Source: Acidiparvus fluvialis
GTDB taxonomy: Bacteria > Acidobacteriota > Holophagae > Holophagales > Holophagaceae
Assembly: GCA_041263285.1 (NCBI GenBank)
Contig: JBFSVS010000012.1
Coordinates: 1 to 27,056 of the forward strand
Direction of reading: 5' to 3'
Length of the DNA stretch: 27,056 nucleotides
Shown here: positions 10,502 to 19,130 of the stretch, piece by piece
Position numbering within the stretch: the first letter of the stretch is position 1
How the letters are laid out: each line of letters starts with the position of its first letter
Made by a program: the position numbers and the translations under genes
The notes under the pieces: generated by a model
What the model was told of the DNA's origin: nothing
What the model saw: only the letters and a program-made list of their open reading frames with translations
The model's database searches: none

Positions 10502-10513
10502 GGTCTAAAATAT

Positions 10514-11329
10514 ATGTTAAAAATTGCTGTCGTAGGTGCGCAAGACATCTTGGGCCAAGAGTTAGTTCGTACCCTTGAAGCTCATCACTGTTCAGTGCTT
10601 CCTCTCGCTTCTGGCCCTCTCACAAAAGAACAAGAAGAAAACGATATTGTTGCTTTTGCCCCCACCCCGGAGTTGATTAAAGACTACGATGCCATCATCT
10701 TGGCGCAACCTGAACCGAAGGGTTTATTAGATAAATTCTCAGGCCGTGTGCTTGACGTAACATCGGATGCATCCCGAGGAACACCGGCACCCCTCGTGGG
10801 GGCTTGGGGTACTGAAAACAGGCTCTTTGTTCGTCCAGCGGTTGAGCAAATCCTCTTGTTGCTACCGGGCCTTATTGAAAATTTTGGAACCGTGAGCGGG
10901 GTTTATTTACGATCCGTTTCTCATCGAGGAGAAACGGGGTTAATGGAACTCCATCAACAAAGTGTCGCCGTCCTTCAAGGCGAAGAACCGGGCACAGCTC
11001 CTTTAGGGTATCGCGCTGCTTTTGAACTCGTCCCTCAAAAACCCAAGGGTAGGATCACCGATATTTTCACCCCAACCTTTCATGGAGATATTTTAGTTTT
11101 GAATCTCATTAATCCAGATAAATTGATGTCAAAAATAACTAATGCTCCCGACCAGGTGGTATGGGTAGACACTCCCCCCACCTCTCGGGATGCATCAACG
11201 CGTAGTGAGGCTCTGGCGTACGCTGATCTAGATTCATCGGGGCACTATGCCACACTCATCATTGGGTTTGATGCTATTTTGTGGGGTGTTCTCCGACCAA
11301 TGATCCGGCTTTTATCCCTCAAGGTTTAG
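10514..11329 (+). CDS. Aspartate-semialdehyde-dehydrogenase-like protein lacking catalytic residues (USG-1-like)
   Basis: A 271-residue protein with the Rossmann start IAVVGAQDILGQEL (as in VVGATGxVGxEL of ASADH) and a later segment SVSHRGETGLMEL that aligns by eye with SGAGxxxxxEL of the ASADH dimerisation domain. The expected active-site NPNCST is replaced by RPAVEQ around residues 107-112, so the nucleophilic Cys is missing. The usual VPVFxGHS is TPTFHGD (187-192), with Asp where the catalytic His-containing GH occurs. It is also shorter than active ASADH (about 330-370 residues). It therefore looks like a non-catalytic relative such as E. coli USG-1. Translation is probably coupled with purB and the downstream ferredoxin gene (6-base gap). 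The role is unknown. Confidence 0.7.
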   Translation: MLKIAVVGAQDILGQELVRTLEAHHCSVLPLASGPLTKEQEENDIVAFAPTPELIKDYDAIILAQPEPKGLLDKFSGRVLDVTSDASRGTPAPLVGAWGTENRLFVRPAVEQILLLLPGLIENFGTVSGVYLRSVSHRGETGLMELHQQSVAVLQGEEPGTAPLGYRAAFELVPQKPKGRITDIFTPTFHGDILVLNLINPDKLMSKITNAPDQVVWVDTPPTSRDASTRSEALAYADLDSSGHYATLIIGFDAILWGVLRPMIRLLSLKV

Positions 11330-11335
11330 TCACGT

Positions 11336-11986
11336 ATGCACCGGCACTTAGATGAAAAACAAGGCCGCTCAGATTTCTTTAGCTCAGTCAAGGCTCTTGC
11401 TTTTGGCTTTCTTGCGGAACGCCTAGAAGGTCTCACAACAGGACTGGGTGCTCACTTAATTCGCCCCCCCGGTGCTCTAGATGAACTTTCTTTTTTAAGT
11501 GCTTGCACGCGTTGCGATAAATGTATTGAGGCTTGTCCTCAAGATGCCCTGATTAAAGCGGATGCTAAAACAGGGCTTGCGGTCGGGACACCACACATCG
11601 ATCCCCGAAGAACCCCTTGCTTTCTTTGTACTGAATTACCCTGTATTACCGCCTGCCCCGAGGGTGCGTTGGTATGGCCTACTCGCCCCACCGATGGTGG
11701 ATTTAATCGCTCCGGCCCCGAGGCTGTTTTGATAGGGACAGCCGAAGTCGCACCGGATCGTTGCCTGACCTATGAGCGTGAAGATCGTGCTGCCCGCTCC
11801 TGTCAAGTTTGTGTAGATCGATGTCCGTATCCAAACCTTGCCATCAAAATGGAATTCAACGTTGAGCATACCTTCGCACACCCCGAGGTGGTATCGGAAT
11901 TTTGTACAGGTTGTGGGCTCTGTGTTTTTGGTTGTCCTACTGATCCCGCAGCCATTCGCATCATTCCCGCTCAACAATTAAACTAA
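11336..11986 (+). CDS. Four-cluster 4Fe-4S ferredoxin, NapG/MauM type, without Tat signal
   Basis: A 216-residue protein with exactly 16 cysteines in four groups: 57/60/63/67, 95/98/103/107, 143/156/159/163 and 190/193/196/200, each suited to bind a [4Fe-4S] cluster. The lead-in RPPGALDELSFLSACTRC and the order of motifs (CFLCTELPCITACP, then CxVCVDRCP, then CTGCGLCVFGCP) match the NapG/MauM ferredoxin family, which passes electrons to periplasmic nitrate reductase or serves methylamine dehydrogenase. NapG and MauM normally carry a twin-arginine signal; none is seen here, so it is probably cytoplasmic. No NapA, NapH or methylamine genes are nearby. ATG 11336 has AAGG upstream, inside the end of the preceding gene, supporting an operon with purB and the ASADH-like gene. 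The electron partner is unknown. Confidence 0.85.
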   Translation: MHRHLDEKQGRSDFFSSVKALAFGFLAERLEGLTTGLGAHLIRPPGALDELSFLSACTRCDKCIEACPQDALIKADAKTGLAVGTPHIDPRRTPCFLCTELPCITACPEGALVWPTRPTDGGFNRSGPEAVLIGTAEVAPDRCLTYEREDRAARSCQVCVDRCPYPNLAIKMEFNVEHTFAHPEVVSEFCTGCGLCVFGCPTDPAAIRIIPAQQLN

Positions 11987-11994
11987 GCTTACAT

Positions 11995-12921
11995 TTATAA
12001 AATCACAATTCCATCCTGTTGGCTCACCTCAAATGCATTGAAGCTACTTCGGACCAAGGGCCCAGCATATACGGTAGAAAAACCCAGGCTTTTAGCGGTT
12101 TTAGCTAAGGATTCAAACTCTGCGGGAGGGACATATCGAGCAACCGGCAATTGATATCGCGTGGGCCTTAAATATTGCCCAAGTGTAAGAATGTCGACGC
12201 CGACAGAACGGAGGCTTCGAAAAACTTCTAGCAACTCTTGTTGGTTTTCACCGAGACCCAACATCAACCCGCTCTTCGTTTTGAAATCATTACCTAATAA
12301 ATTTCGTCCTAAATGTTTAGCTTTCTGTAATACCGATAGTGAGCGTTCAAAGCGTCCTGCTGGGCGGACAACAGGATATAGTCTTGGTACGGTTTCAACA
12401 TTATGATTTAAGACGACGGGACCTGCGTGGACCACATTAGCAACGGCGTCCAGGTCACCCATAAAGTCAGGAATGAGGACCTCTACTGAGACAGTGGGGC
12501 AGCGGCGGTGTATCGCTCGGACTGTTTCGGCGAATTGGGCAGAGCCACCGTCCGGGAGATCATCCCGGTTGACGCTCGTTAAAACCGCGTAGCGTAGGCC
12601 CATGGCTTCGACCCGGGAGGCCGTATCCTCGGGCTCATGAGGGTCGAGCAACGAGGGCCTCCCGTTTTTGATGGAACAAAAACCACAGGCACGAGTACAC
12701 ACATCCCCCAAGAGCAAAAAAGTTGCCGTACCGTGGGAGAAGCAATGGGTTCGGTTGGGACAGCGTGCCTCCTCGCACACCGTATGCGAATGGCTTTCCC
12801 GAAGGCCCACTTTTAAATCATGGAGCTGGCTTAAAGAGGTCTTTTCTTTTGCAATCCAGGCCGGAAGTCGTTCATGGGTGCCAAGGACTTCACGACCGCT
12901 CTTTTTTGGGAAACGACCCAT
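11995..12921 (-). CDS. lipA: Lipoyl synthase
   Basis: A 308-residue radical SAM enzyme that inserts two sulfurs into protein-bound octanoyl groups to make lipoyl cofactors for pyruvate and related dehydrogenases and the glycine cleavage system. The auxiliary cluster cysteines are Cys49, Cys54 and Cys60 (CEEARCPNRTHC), with the Ser ligand in the C-terminal RSSF motif (291-294). The radical SAM motif CTRACGFC gives Cys75, 79 and 82. Length and motif spacing are typical. ATG 12921 is used. No lipB is in the window. It converges with the ferredoxin gene with 8 bases between stops and diverges from kimA across a 93-base spacer that I could not resolve into promoters. Confidence 0.96.
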   Translation of the reverse strand: MGRFPKKSGREVLGTHERLPAWIAKEKTSLSQLHDLKVGLRESHSHTVCEEARCPNRTHCFSHGTATFLLLGDVCTRACGFCSIKNGRPSLLDPHEPEDTASRVEAMGLRYAVLTSVNRDDLPDGGSAQFAETVRAIHRRCPTVSVEVLIPDFMGDLDAVANVVHAGPVVLNHNVETVPRLYPVVRPAGRFERSLSVLQKAKHLGRNLLGNDFKTKSGLMLGLGENQQELLEVFRSLRSVGVDILTLGQYLRPTRYQLPVARYVPPAEFESLAKTAKSLGFSTVYAGPLVRSSFNAFEVSQQDGIVIL

Positions 12922-13014
12922 GTTCCTAGCCTCTTATTTATTCTGACAGATGATAGGATTAGACCATTCTCGAAAACCTTATAGGCTCTTGCCTCACCTT
13001 TTAAGAAGATCTCA

Positions 13015-14922
13015 ATGGGAAATATTAAAAGCTTTTTACTTGGCAAGCGTTATTCGGACGATAATACCCATCAAACGAAAGTTAGTAAGCGCGTCGGCCT
13101 TGCAGTTTTTAGTTCGGATGCCCTAAGTTCCGTTGCGTACGCCACACAATCTATCATGGATACAATTTCGCTAGCCGCCCCCGCCGCAGGGTTATCGGGC
13201 GCACTCCTCTTAGGCGCCTTTGCTTGGTCTTGGTACGCCGCCTTAGGTATTGTAGGCCTGCTAATTATTTTATTAGTGAGCTATAACCAGACGATCCGTG
13301 CTTATCCATCAGGAGGCGGAGCGTACTTGGTGGCTCGGGACAATCTTGGCTTGGGGTTTTCTCAATCGGCAGGGGCTAGTCTTTTGGTTGACTACATTTT
13401 AACCGTCGCCGTTAGCGTCAGTGCAGGGGTATCCGCCCTAACCTCCGCCTTCCCCTCGCTGGATCCCCACCGAGTTCTTTTCGCATCCCTTGTCATTTTA
13501 TTTGTAGCCTACGTCAACCTCATTGGCGTTAAAGAAAGCGGATTATTTTTTTCAATCCCCACCTATGGATTTGTCATCAGCATTCTATCTTTGGTGGCGA
13601 TGGGGGGCTATCGGGTATTCTCAGGCGACCCCTATGCAGCAGAAGATCCCTCCGTGCGAGTGATCCCTGAGTTTAATCAATTCACTGGGTTCGCCGCTAT
13701 TTGGCTGTTCGCCCGAGCGTATGCTGCAGGGTGTACCGCTTTAACTGGGATAGAAGCCATCTCCGACGGGATTCAGAATTTCAAGCCTCCGGCCGCGGAG
13801 AATGCGGTTAAAACGATGCGTTGGATGACCCTTCTCCTGGGGGCTATGTTTTTGGGTATTACGTATCTGGCTAATCATTTCCACTTAACTCATCGCCCCG
13901 ATTACTCCGAAACACTTCTCTCGACTTTAGCTAAACGCATTCTCTTTGTACCCGGATCATCAGACTTTGCCTACTACTATTACCTCATCGTCCAAGGGTT
14001 CACTATGGCCATTTTATTCCTCGCTGCTAATACGGCCTATGCAGATTTTCCCCGGCTAGCCGCTCTCTTGGCAAAAGATAAATATCTTCCTCGTCAATTC
14101 TCACAACAAGGCCATCGCCTCGTTTTTTCAAATGGAATTATTATTCTTAGCGTAGTGGCATTTATTTTAGTTTGGGTGTTCAACGCGCGTGAACATCGGC
14201 TACTCGATCTTTACGCCTTTGGTGTTTTTCTTGGGTTTTGCATTAGCCAAGGCGCCATGGTCGTTCGGTGGAGTCGCCTCAAAGGCCCGTTCTGGAGGTT
14301 GAAACTCACGCTGAATGCCTTGGGCTTTACGGCGACGTGTTTAGTTTTACTAGTGATTTTAGCCACTAAATTCACCCATGGAGTTTGGGCCGTTACCGTT
14401 TTGATTTTTGGTCTCGTTCATGTCTTTCGCACTATTCATAAACACTATGAAGACACCGCTCAAAAGCTATTGAACAGTACGGGTGGGTTATCGTTGCACC
14501 GAAAAAATCGCGTAATTGTTTTAGTCTCAGGCATTCATTCGGGTGTTGTATCTGCTTTAAATTATGCCAAGACTATCGCACCCCATGATCAGATTGAGGC
14601 GCTAACGGTAGATCTTATTGATGAAAAAGGAATTCATAATCCCGAAGTAGAAAAACTTAAAGATGATTGGCACCGATATGGCGAGGGCATTCCTCTCGTG
14701 ACTATAGAAAATCGCTACCGCCAAATTGTAGACCCCATTGTTGTGGCGATAAAAAAAATGAGAGAGACGGAACCCGAGTGTACTATCAGCGTCGTCATTC
14801 CGGAATTTGTGGCTCATGGCTTTATTGAAAAACTTCTACACAATCAGACAGCCTTCTGGATTAAATTAAAATTACTCGTGGAACCCCAAGTCATTGTCAT
14901 ATCCGTTCCTTACCACTTATAA
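13015..14922 (+). CDS. kimA: KimA-type potassium/proton symporter (APC superfamily)
   Basis: A 635-residue inner-membrane protein with about 12 hydrophobic segments (residues about 28-460) followed by a soluble cytosolic domain (about 480-635). The N-terminal SSDALSSVAYATQ closely matches Bacillus subtilis KimA (YdaO); Asp35 and Tyr42 correspond to its Asp36 and Tyr43, reported as important for potassium uptake. AYPSGGGAYLVARDNLG, SLLVDYILTVAVSVSAG, CTALTGIEAISDGI, the HNQTAFWIKLKLL segment and the ending VPYHL also match. In Bacillus, KimA is inhibited by c-di-AMP; no ydaO riboswitch is visible in the short leader. The upstream AAGAAG is a modest ribosome binding site. A general amino-acid permease is less likely given these matches. 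Confidence 0.9.
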   Translation: MGNIKSFLLGKRYSDDNTHQTKVSKRVGLAVFSSDALSSVAYATQSIMDTISLAAPAAGLSGALLLGAFAWSWYAALGIVGLLIILLVSYNQTIRAYPSGGGAYLVARDNLGLGFSQSAGASLLVDYILTVAVSVSAGVSALTSAFPSLDPHRVLFASLVILFVAYVNLIGVKESGLFFSIPTYGFVISILSLVAMGGYRVFSGDPYAAEDPSVRVIPEFNQFTGFAAIWLFARAYAAGCTALTGIEAISDGIQNFKPPAAENAVKTMRWMTLLLGAMFLGITYLANHFHLTHRPDYSETLLSTLAKRILFVPGSSDFAYYYYLIVQGFTMAILFLAANTAYADFPRLAALLAKDKYLPRQFSQQGHRLVFSNGIIILSVVAFILVWVFNAREHRLLDLYAFGVFLGFCISQGAMVVRWSRLKGPFWRLKLTLNALGFTATCLVLLVILATKFTHGVWAVTVLIFGLVHVFRTIHKHYEDTAQKLLNSTGGLSLHRKNRVIVLVSGIHSGVVSALNYAKTIAPHDQIEALTVDLIDEKGIHNPEVEKLKDDWHRYGEGIPLVTIENRYRQIVDPIVVAIKKMRETEPECTISVVIPEFVAHGFIEKLLHNQTAFWIKLKLLVEPQVIVISVPYHL

Positions 14923-14961
14923 GTCACTGTAAATATTGGGCTTATATAAAACCAATAAGCG

Positions 14962-15666
14962 TCAGGACCGGAGAGTCGGCAGGCCTAACCATGCTTCCGT
15001 CGGTGTTCGGTGATCTCGGTCAACGAGCATAAATAAATACGTCAGCGGCAAGCCCACTAGAGATAGCAAGTGTATGGCTGAAAATAATATTTGCTCCTGA
15101 CGGTTTCTAAATGGGATATGAAGTCGGTGAGCTGACATCAAAGGTGTTTGATTGATTAAAAAAATCGGCGCAAGAATTGCAGCCCATGAACAAACAATAT
15201 GTAGGCCATAAACAAACCACTGTAGGCTACCGGCGTATAAAAATTCCACAGGGGTCAAAAGTAATTCGCTAGCAGAAATAGCAACCCCCACATTCATTAA
15301 ATAAACCAAGAATGACTCCAACAATAACACCGAGACAATCGGCCAAAAGGACGACACCTCAATCAACCCTCTTCGCTCATTTCCTGGGGCCACAAAGGAG
15401 GCATCGGTGGAGAGAGCCCCGTCAGGCCTAGCCCTAGGACTCTCATAGTCCACCCATAGGGGCTTGGATGAGGGGGATGGCAGCGCCTCATTAGCGCTAG
15501 ACGCAGAGTAGGTTTTCAGATCAGTCGATGAACTCTGGTTAGGCGCCCTAGAGACCTCAAATAAAAGCTTTGCACGGGGGGGCATCGCTAACGGTAATCC
15601 ACACCGAGGGCATTCTGACACGTACTTAGGTCTATGCGCTCCACAGTTGGGACAAGGTTGTGTCAT
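14962..15666 (-). CDS. Zinc-ribbon membrane protein of unknown function
   Basis: A 234-residue protein starting MTQPCPNCGAH, with Cys5, Cys8, Cys19 and Cys22 forming a zinc-ribbon knuckle pair. A Ser/Pro-rich linker (about 40-100) leads to three hydrophobic segments near residues 105-127, 148-172 and 193-215. The end VDRDHRTPTEAWLGL recalls the C-terminus of RDD-family membrane proteins, which is a weak resemblance. ATG 15666 is preferred, 5 bases after the previous stop; a TTG at 15675 would overlap that stop. It closes the minus-strand gene block that includes an FHA/zinc-ribbon protein and a TPR-like anchored protein, suggesting a shared envelope or regulatory role. The family was not recognised. 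Confidence 0.75.
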   Translation of the reverse strand: MTQPCPNCGAHRPKYVSECPRCGLPLAMPPRAKLLFEVSRAPNQSSSTDLKTYSASSANEALPSPSSKPLWVDYESPRARPDGALSTDASFVAPGNERRGLIEVSSFWPIVSVLLLESFLVYLMNVGVAISASELLLTPVEFLYAGSLQWFVYGLHIVCSWAAILAPIFLINQTPLMSAHRLHIPFRNRQEQILFSAIHLLSLVGLPLTYLFMLVDRDHRTPTEAWLGLPTLRS

Positions 15667-15671
15667 AAGTC

Positions 15672-16610
15672 TCAACCAAAGTAATCTAACATCTTCTTGC
15701 GCTCGTCAAAACTTCCACGCTGAAGATCTTGAAGAATCAGTAAACGTACATCCCAAACTAGATCAGTGGGGAAGACGGCACGGCCTAATTTTAAAAATCT
15801 TTCAGCGGCTTGGTCATCGCCTGACTCGAAAGCTGATTGGGCTAGGCCAGTTAAAACTTGGGCGTGTAGCGCCAGTGCTTTGGGGTTCTTGGGATTGCGG
15901 GCCAACCAATTCTCGGAGTAGGCTCGAAGTTCAGTAAATGATTGATTTGATAGATACTTAGACAACTCTCCCGGGGTGAGCTTGATCTCCTCTTGCTGGC
16001 TCAAGCGGGCCTCAAGGGCGACCACGAGCGCTACGGATTCTTTGTGCCGACGGTCGAGTTTTGCTACCTGCTGGGCGCGATAGTAAGCGTAGAGCGGAAG
16101 TCCCTCTTTTTCAAAACGTAGCGCTTCTTCCCAAATAGCGGCTAACTCCATTTGCGGGATCACAAAAGGCGATTGATTGTTGCCGATGCGGACGGCTTGA
16201 TTCTTGGCTCGTTCAGCCGCCAATTCGGAACGGTAGTCCCCGAGTAATATCCATAAACCGATGAATACAAGAAGAAAGAATACACCGTATTTAAGAAGAC
16301 CCTTATCGTTTAGTTTCTTCACAAAGGGTTGCGAGGGTATGCGCGCGCTCCAATCCGAAGGCTGAAACCGGGGAGCCTCTCGAGAGATCTTTATTTTCTT
16401 TTCGTCTGAAGGCTGTAATTCGTCGAGAGGACGGGGCTGAACGGGCCCCGATAAATAAGGCTTGAGGCGGGTTAGGCCTTGTTGCGCGGCCGCATGGTGG
16501 GGATCTCGGTGAAGAATTTCAGAGTAAATCGCGACCGCTTTTCCAAAATTTCCACGCCGTGCCATTGCCTCCGCTTCTTGGAGTTTGGGAATAAAAGGGT
16601 CGGTGATCAT
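15672..16610 (-). CDS. TPR-like protein with central membrane anchor
   Basis: A 312-residue protein. Residues 8-45 form a TPR-like helix pair (AMARRGNFGKAVAIYSEIL, then DPHH). A basic/proline linker is followed by one membrane segment at about 107-124 (YGVFFLLVFIGLWILLG). The C-terminal part is helical with further TPR-like units: YYRAQQVAKLDRRHKESVALV, and AQSAFESGDDQAAERFLKLG near residue 260. The topology is probably N-terminus in the cytoplasm and C-terminal repeats outside, by inference. Its ATG overlaps the stop of the FHA gene as ATGA (16607-16610), so the two are translationally coupled. TPR domains usually act as scaffolds; the partners are probably the neighbouring products. Confidence 0.78.
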   Translation of the reverse strand: MITDPFIPKLQEAEAMARRGNFGKAVAIYSEILHRDPHHAAAQQGLTRLKPYLSGPVQPRPLDELQPSDEKKIKISREAPRFQPSDWSARIPSQPFVKKLNDKGLLKYGVFFLLVFIGLWILLGDYRSELAAERAKNQAVRIGNNQSPFVIPQMELAAIWEEALRFEKEGLPLYAYYRAQQVAKLDRRHKESVALVVALEARLSQQEEIKLTPGELSKYLSNQSFTELRAYSENWLARNPKNPKALALHAQVLTGLAQSAFESGDDQAAERFLKLGRAVFPTDLVWDVRLLILQDLQRGSFDERKKMLDYFG

Positions 16611-17095
16611 GTCGACTTTCTGTTACGTGCAATGGGGTGAATCATCAACTGGAATCGAGTTTGCCCACAAGTAAACTCTGAATTGTTCTCTAAGCGACTT
16701 TTTTCTTTAATCACTTTACCTTTGAGAAGCGTTCCATTGGTAGATCCCAAATCTTCGAGCCAAACGGATCCATCGTGTTCAAGACAAATCTGCGCGTGAC
16801 GACGACTACATTGAGGATCGTGGGTTATTATTTCACCCTCGGATCGCCCAATCAAGACAAGGGCCTGTTGAATGACATAAGGATCCATAGCCACCCCCGA
16901 GACGGTCAGTACCACATATCGATTAAACCTAAGAGGGTCCAATCCCGAGGGGACTAAAGGGGCGGGTTGATGCGGGTTGAGAATCTCAAATTCGTGAACA
17001 CAATTTGGGCAGCCTAATCGTTTGGTTGCCCTGCCCTGAAAACGATTCTCGTCATAGTAAAAACGACCCGAACAACTTGGGCAAATAATAATCAT
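16607..17095 (-). CDS. Zinc-ribbon plus FHA domain protein
   Basis: A 162-residue protein. The N-terminal ribbon (Cys5, Cys8, Cys29, Cys32, with the form IICPSCSGRFYYDE) fits the MJ0042-type zinc finger. The C-terminal FHA domain (about 60-155) has the phosphothreonine-binding set: GRS at 83-85, SRRH at 97-100 and STNGT at 118-122. FHA domains read Ser/Thr-phosphorylated partners, so a Ser/Thr kinase elsewhere in the genome is likely. The ribbon plus FHA arrangement is seen in deltaproteobacterial and acidobacterial-type genomes, from memory. It lies 6 bases after the YycJ-like gene and overlaps the TPR gene by 4 bases. The specific target is unknown. Confidence 0.88.
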   Translation of the reverse strand: MIIICPSCSGRFYYDENRFQGRATKRLGCPNCVHEFEILNPHQPAPLVPSGLDPLRFNRYVVLTVSGVAMDPYVIQQALVLIGRSEGEIITHDPQCSRRHAQICLEHDGSVWLEDLGSTNGTLLKGKVIKEKSRLENNSEFTCGQTRFQLMIHPIARNRKST

Positions 17096-17101
17096 AAGTG
17101 G

Positions 17102-17875
17102 CTAAGTGGAGGACAACACAGGGTGATGTTGATCGGCAATAAAGATACGAGCACGAGGCGCATGTTGGAGGGCGAGCATGGCTGACGACCGAGCAAGTTC
17201 CGCATGATTATTTTCTTCACTGAGATGGGCTAGTACCACTCGGTTAAGACGCGACGTATCCATGGAACTCAAGAGACCGGCTGTATCTTCATTACTTAAA
17301 TGTCCGACCCTGCTAAGGATTCTGGCTTTGAGCTCAGGGGTGTAAGGCCCTTCTATTAACATCTGTTCATCATAATTGGACTCAATCACGAGCGTTTCAA
17401 CCCCCGCACAAGACTGCCGAACGGTTTCAGAAATATGTCCGAGATCGGTGATGATCGCTAGAGACTGACCTTCACGTTCGACCCGAAAAGCCACAGGATC
17501 TACTGCGTCATGGGGCAAGGAGAAGGGTTGGATGGTCCAAGAGCCAAACGATAAAGAAGACCCACTCTTAAGAGGGACCCACCGATGATCAGGGATCACT
17601 ATGTGCGTTTTACTCTCGATGGCCTTTTTGGTTTGTTCCGTCAGCAAAAATACCCAAGCCGTATTTCGCAGCAAAACAGGTAACGCACTAATGTGGTCAT
17701 TATGCTCATGAGTGATGGCGATGCCCTGAACCCAACCAATATCCCACCCAATTAGATTTAACCGACGTTCCACTTGCCGAAGAGAAAGGCCGGCGTCGAT
17801 TAATAAAACGGTGCCATGGTGATGGATGGCGTGGCAATTCCCCTTAGAGCCCGAAGCGAGAGAAGCGTAATCCAT
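17102..17875 (-). CDS. MBL-fold metallo-hydrolase, YycJ/WalJ-like
   Basis: A 257-residue soluble protein of the metallo-beta-lactamase superfamily. The start SLASGSKGNCHAI matches the YycJ/WalJ subgroup. The metal motif is THEHNDH (His56, His58, Asp60, His61), with further ligands probably in TDLGHIS and LAHLSEENN. WalJ-type proteins act as exonucleases linked to DNA repair and cell-wall control in Firmicutes; which applies here is unknown. The ATG at 17875 starts 15 bases after the stop of the secreted-protein gene, and the next gene starts 6 bases after this stop, so it is inside a continuous gene block. Family assignment is firm; function less so. Confidence 0.88.
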   Translation of the reverse strand: MDYASLASGSKGNCHAIHHHGTVLLIDAGLSLRQVERRLNLIGWDIGWVQGIAITHEHNDHISALPVLLRNTAWVFLLTEQTKKAIESKTHIVIPDHRWVPLKSGSSLSFGSWTIQPFSLPHDAVDPVAFRVEREGQSLAIITDLGHISETVRQSCAGVETLVIESNYDEQMLIEGPYTPELKARILSRVGHLSNEDTAGLLSSMDTSRLNRVVLAHLSEENNHAELARSSAMLALQHAPRARIFIADQHHPVLSST

Positions 17876-17890
17876 TAACCTATTGTGAGG

Positions 17891-19114
17891 TTAATAAGGG
17901 AGGAGTTCCACTTCTGTTTCAAAAACAAGCGTCAGTCGCTCTTCGTTTCCTGCTCGGTAATTTTGAACCAACTCTCCAGCCCATCGAGAGGTCCCCGGGA
18001 TTCGTTTGAGGGACCAAGATTCCGACCTGACTTCACCACTGGGTAGATCTACAAAACCAGCCAAGTCGAGAGTATTCTGTGTCCGAATCCCACTGAGGGG
18101 GATGCCGTGTTTACCCGGTCTAAACCAATGAACAACGCCACCTAGCATTTGAAAATCTAGCAGATCTTTATCCACAGTCTGCCAACCCGAGAAAACAGTT
18201 CGGGCAGTCGTCACTCTGGCCGAATCAGATCCCTGAGCGCTTTTAAGACGGGCAGCGTAGCGCCCTACTCGCTTTGGCCCGCTGTCTAGCTGCTTTGCGT
18301 CAATTGTAGGAAAGGATTCTTTTTTAATTAAATTTAAAATGGAAAGATAATCAACTTGATTGGGATCAAACAAAGCTCTTTCATGCGATTGGGAAACCTT
18401 TTCAGAGGGCCATTCGGCAAAATATTGACGATATTTACCAATTTGACCGGTATGTAGAGCGGCAATGAAAATATTGACCTTCTCGCTTTGAGGCATAACA
18501 ATGAGCTCTTCTCGCAGGGGCGATAGTGCCTCTTCCATTTTTTTCACATCGCTTAAAGCGATAGCGATTCGAAGCCAAGTACCCGCCATCCAGGCTGAAT
18601 AAGTTCGAGCTCGGTCATCAAAAGGAGTGGCCAAACCCCCGTTAAATTTTTCATACGTTAATCCCCACGCTTTGTTTAATAGAGCTCGCGTGTCACTAGA
18701 CCCAAGAGAAGGATCCGCTGATCGTAAAAGATGCGCGGCAAGAAGCCAGTTTGCAGCAACATAATTTGCCATCGATAAATTGGCTGTTGTTGGGTTTAAT
18801 TTTTCCATGATTAATTTTTCAATGGTCCCACCTTCTCTAAAGTCACTAAGATTGGGGCTATTATTTAAATAATTCTGTAAGGACTTGACCATCAGATTGG
18901 CTTCCGCCCCCCCGATTCCGGCATTGTTACCGATAACGGTACCCAGCGCTTGACTCGGTTGAATCTCAAAACCCACCCCAAACCGATAAGACGCAGGGCG
19001 TCCTGACCAGAGTTCATAAGTCGGGGAAGGCCCTAGGTCCTTGCCAAGCTTGCTCCCTTGGCCCATCAAGGGGATTGTAACGGTCAATAAAGTTACTAAT
19101 ATTTTATGAAACAC
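17891..19114 (-). CDS. Secreted protein of unknown function, tandem paralogue 2
   Basis: A 407-residue protein with a likely signal peptide (KILVTLLTVTIPLMGQG). No catalytic motif was recognised. It is a paralogue of the preceding gene product: SPNLSDFREGGTIE matches QPNLEDFRPGSSIE, NYVAANWLLAAHLLR matches RYVAAQWLLAAQTLR, and NPNQVDYLSIL-type and HTGQIGKY-type segments recur in the same order through to the C-terminal VHWFRPGKHGIPLSGI block. It has a longer N-terminus than its partner. The start is GTG 19114, with GGAG six bases upstream, 16 bases after the paralogue's stop. The alternation of helical repeats suggests a scaffold-like N-terminal half followed by a beta-rich C-terminal domain; this is inference. 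Confidence 0.75.
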   Translation of the reverse strand: MFHKILVTLLTVTIPLMGQGSKLGKDLGPSPTYELWSGRPASYRFGVGFEIQPSQALGTVIGNNAGIGGAEANLMVKSLQNYLNNSPNLSDFREGGTIEKLIMEKLNPTTANLSMANYVAANWLLAAHLLRSADPSLGSSDTRALLNKAWGLTYEKFNGGLATPFDDRARTYSAWMAGTWLRIAIALSDVKKMEEALSPLREELIVMPQSEKVNIFIAALHTGQIGKYRQYFAEWPSEKVSQSHERALFDPNQVDYLSILNLIKKESFPTIDAKQLDSGPKRVGRYAARLKSAQGSDSARVTTARTVFSGWQTVDKDLLDFQMLGGVVHWFRPGKHGIPLSGIRTQNTLDLAGFVDLPSGEVRSESWSLKRIPGTSRWAGELVQNYRAGNEERLTLVFETEVELLPY

Positions 19115-19130
19115 TTTTATCTCCGCTACC

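Noticed and set aside
12922..13014. c-di-AMP (ydaO-type) riboswitch upstream of kimA
   Set aside because: The spacer is only 93 bases and shared with the lipA promoter; no matching conserved segments seen.
14928..14962. Possible hairpin ATTGG...CCAAT with GCTTAT...ATAAGC after kimA
   Set aside because: Short arms, overlapping pairings and no T-run on either strand; not convincing as a terminator.
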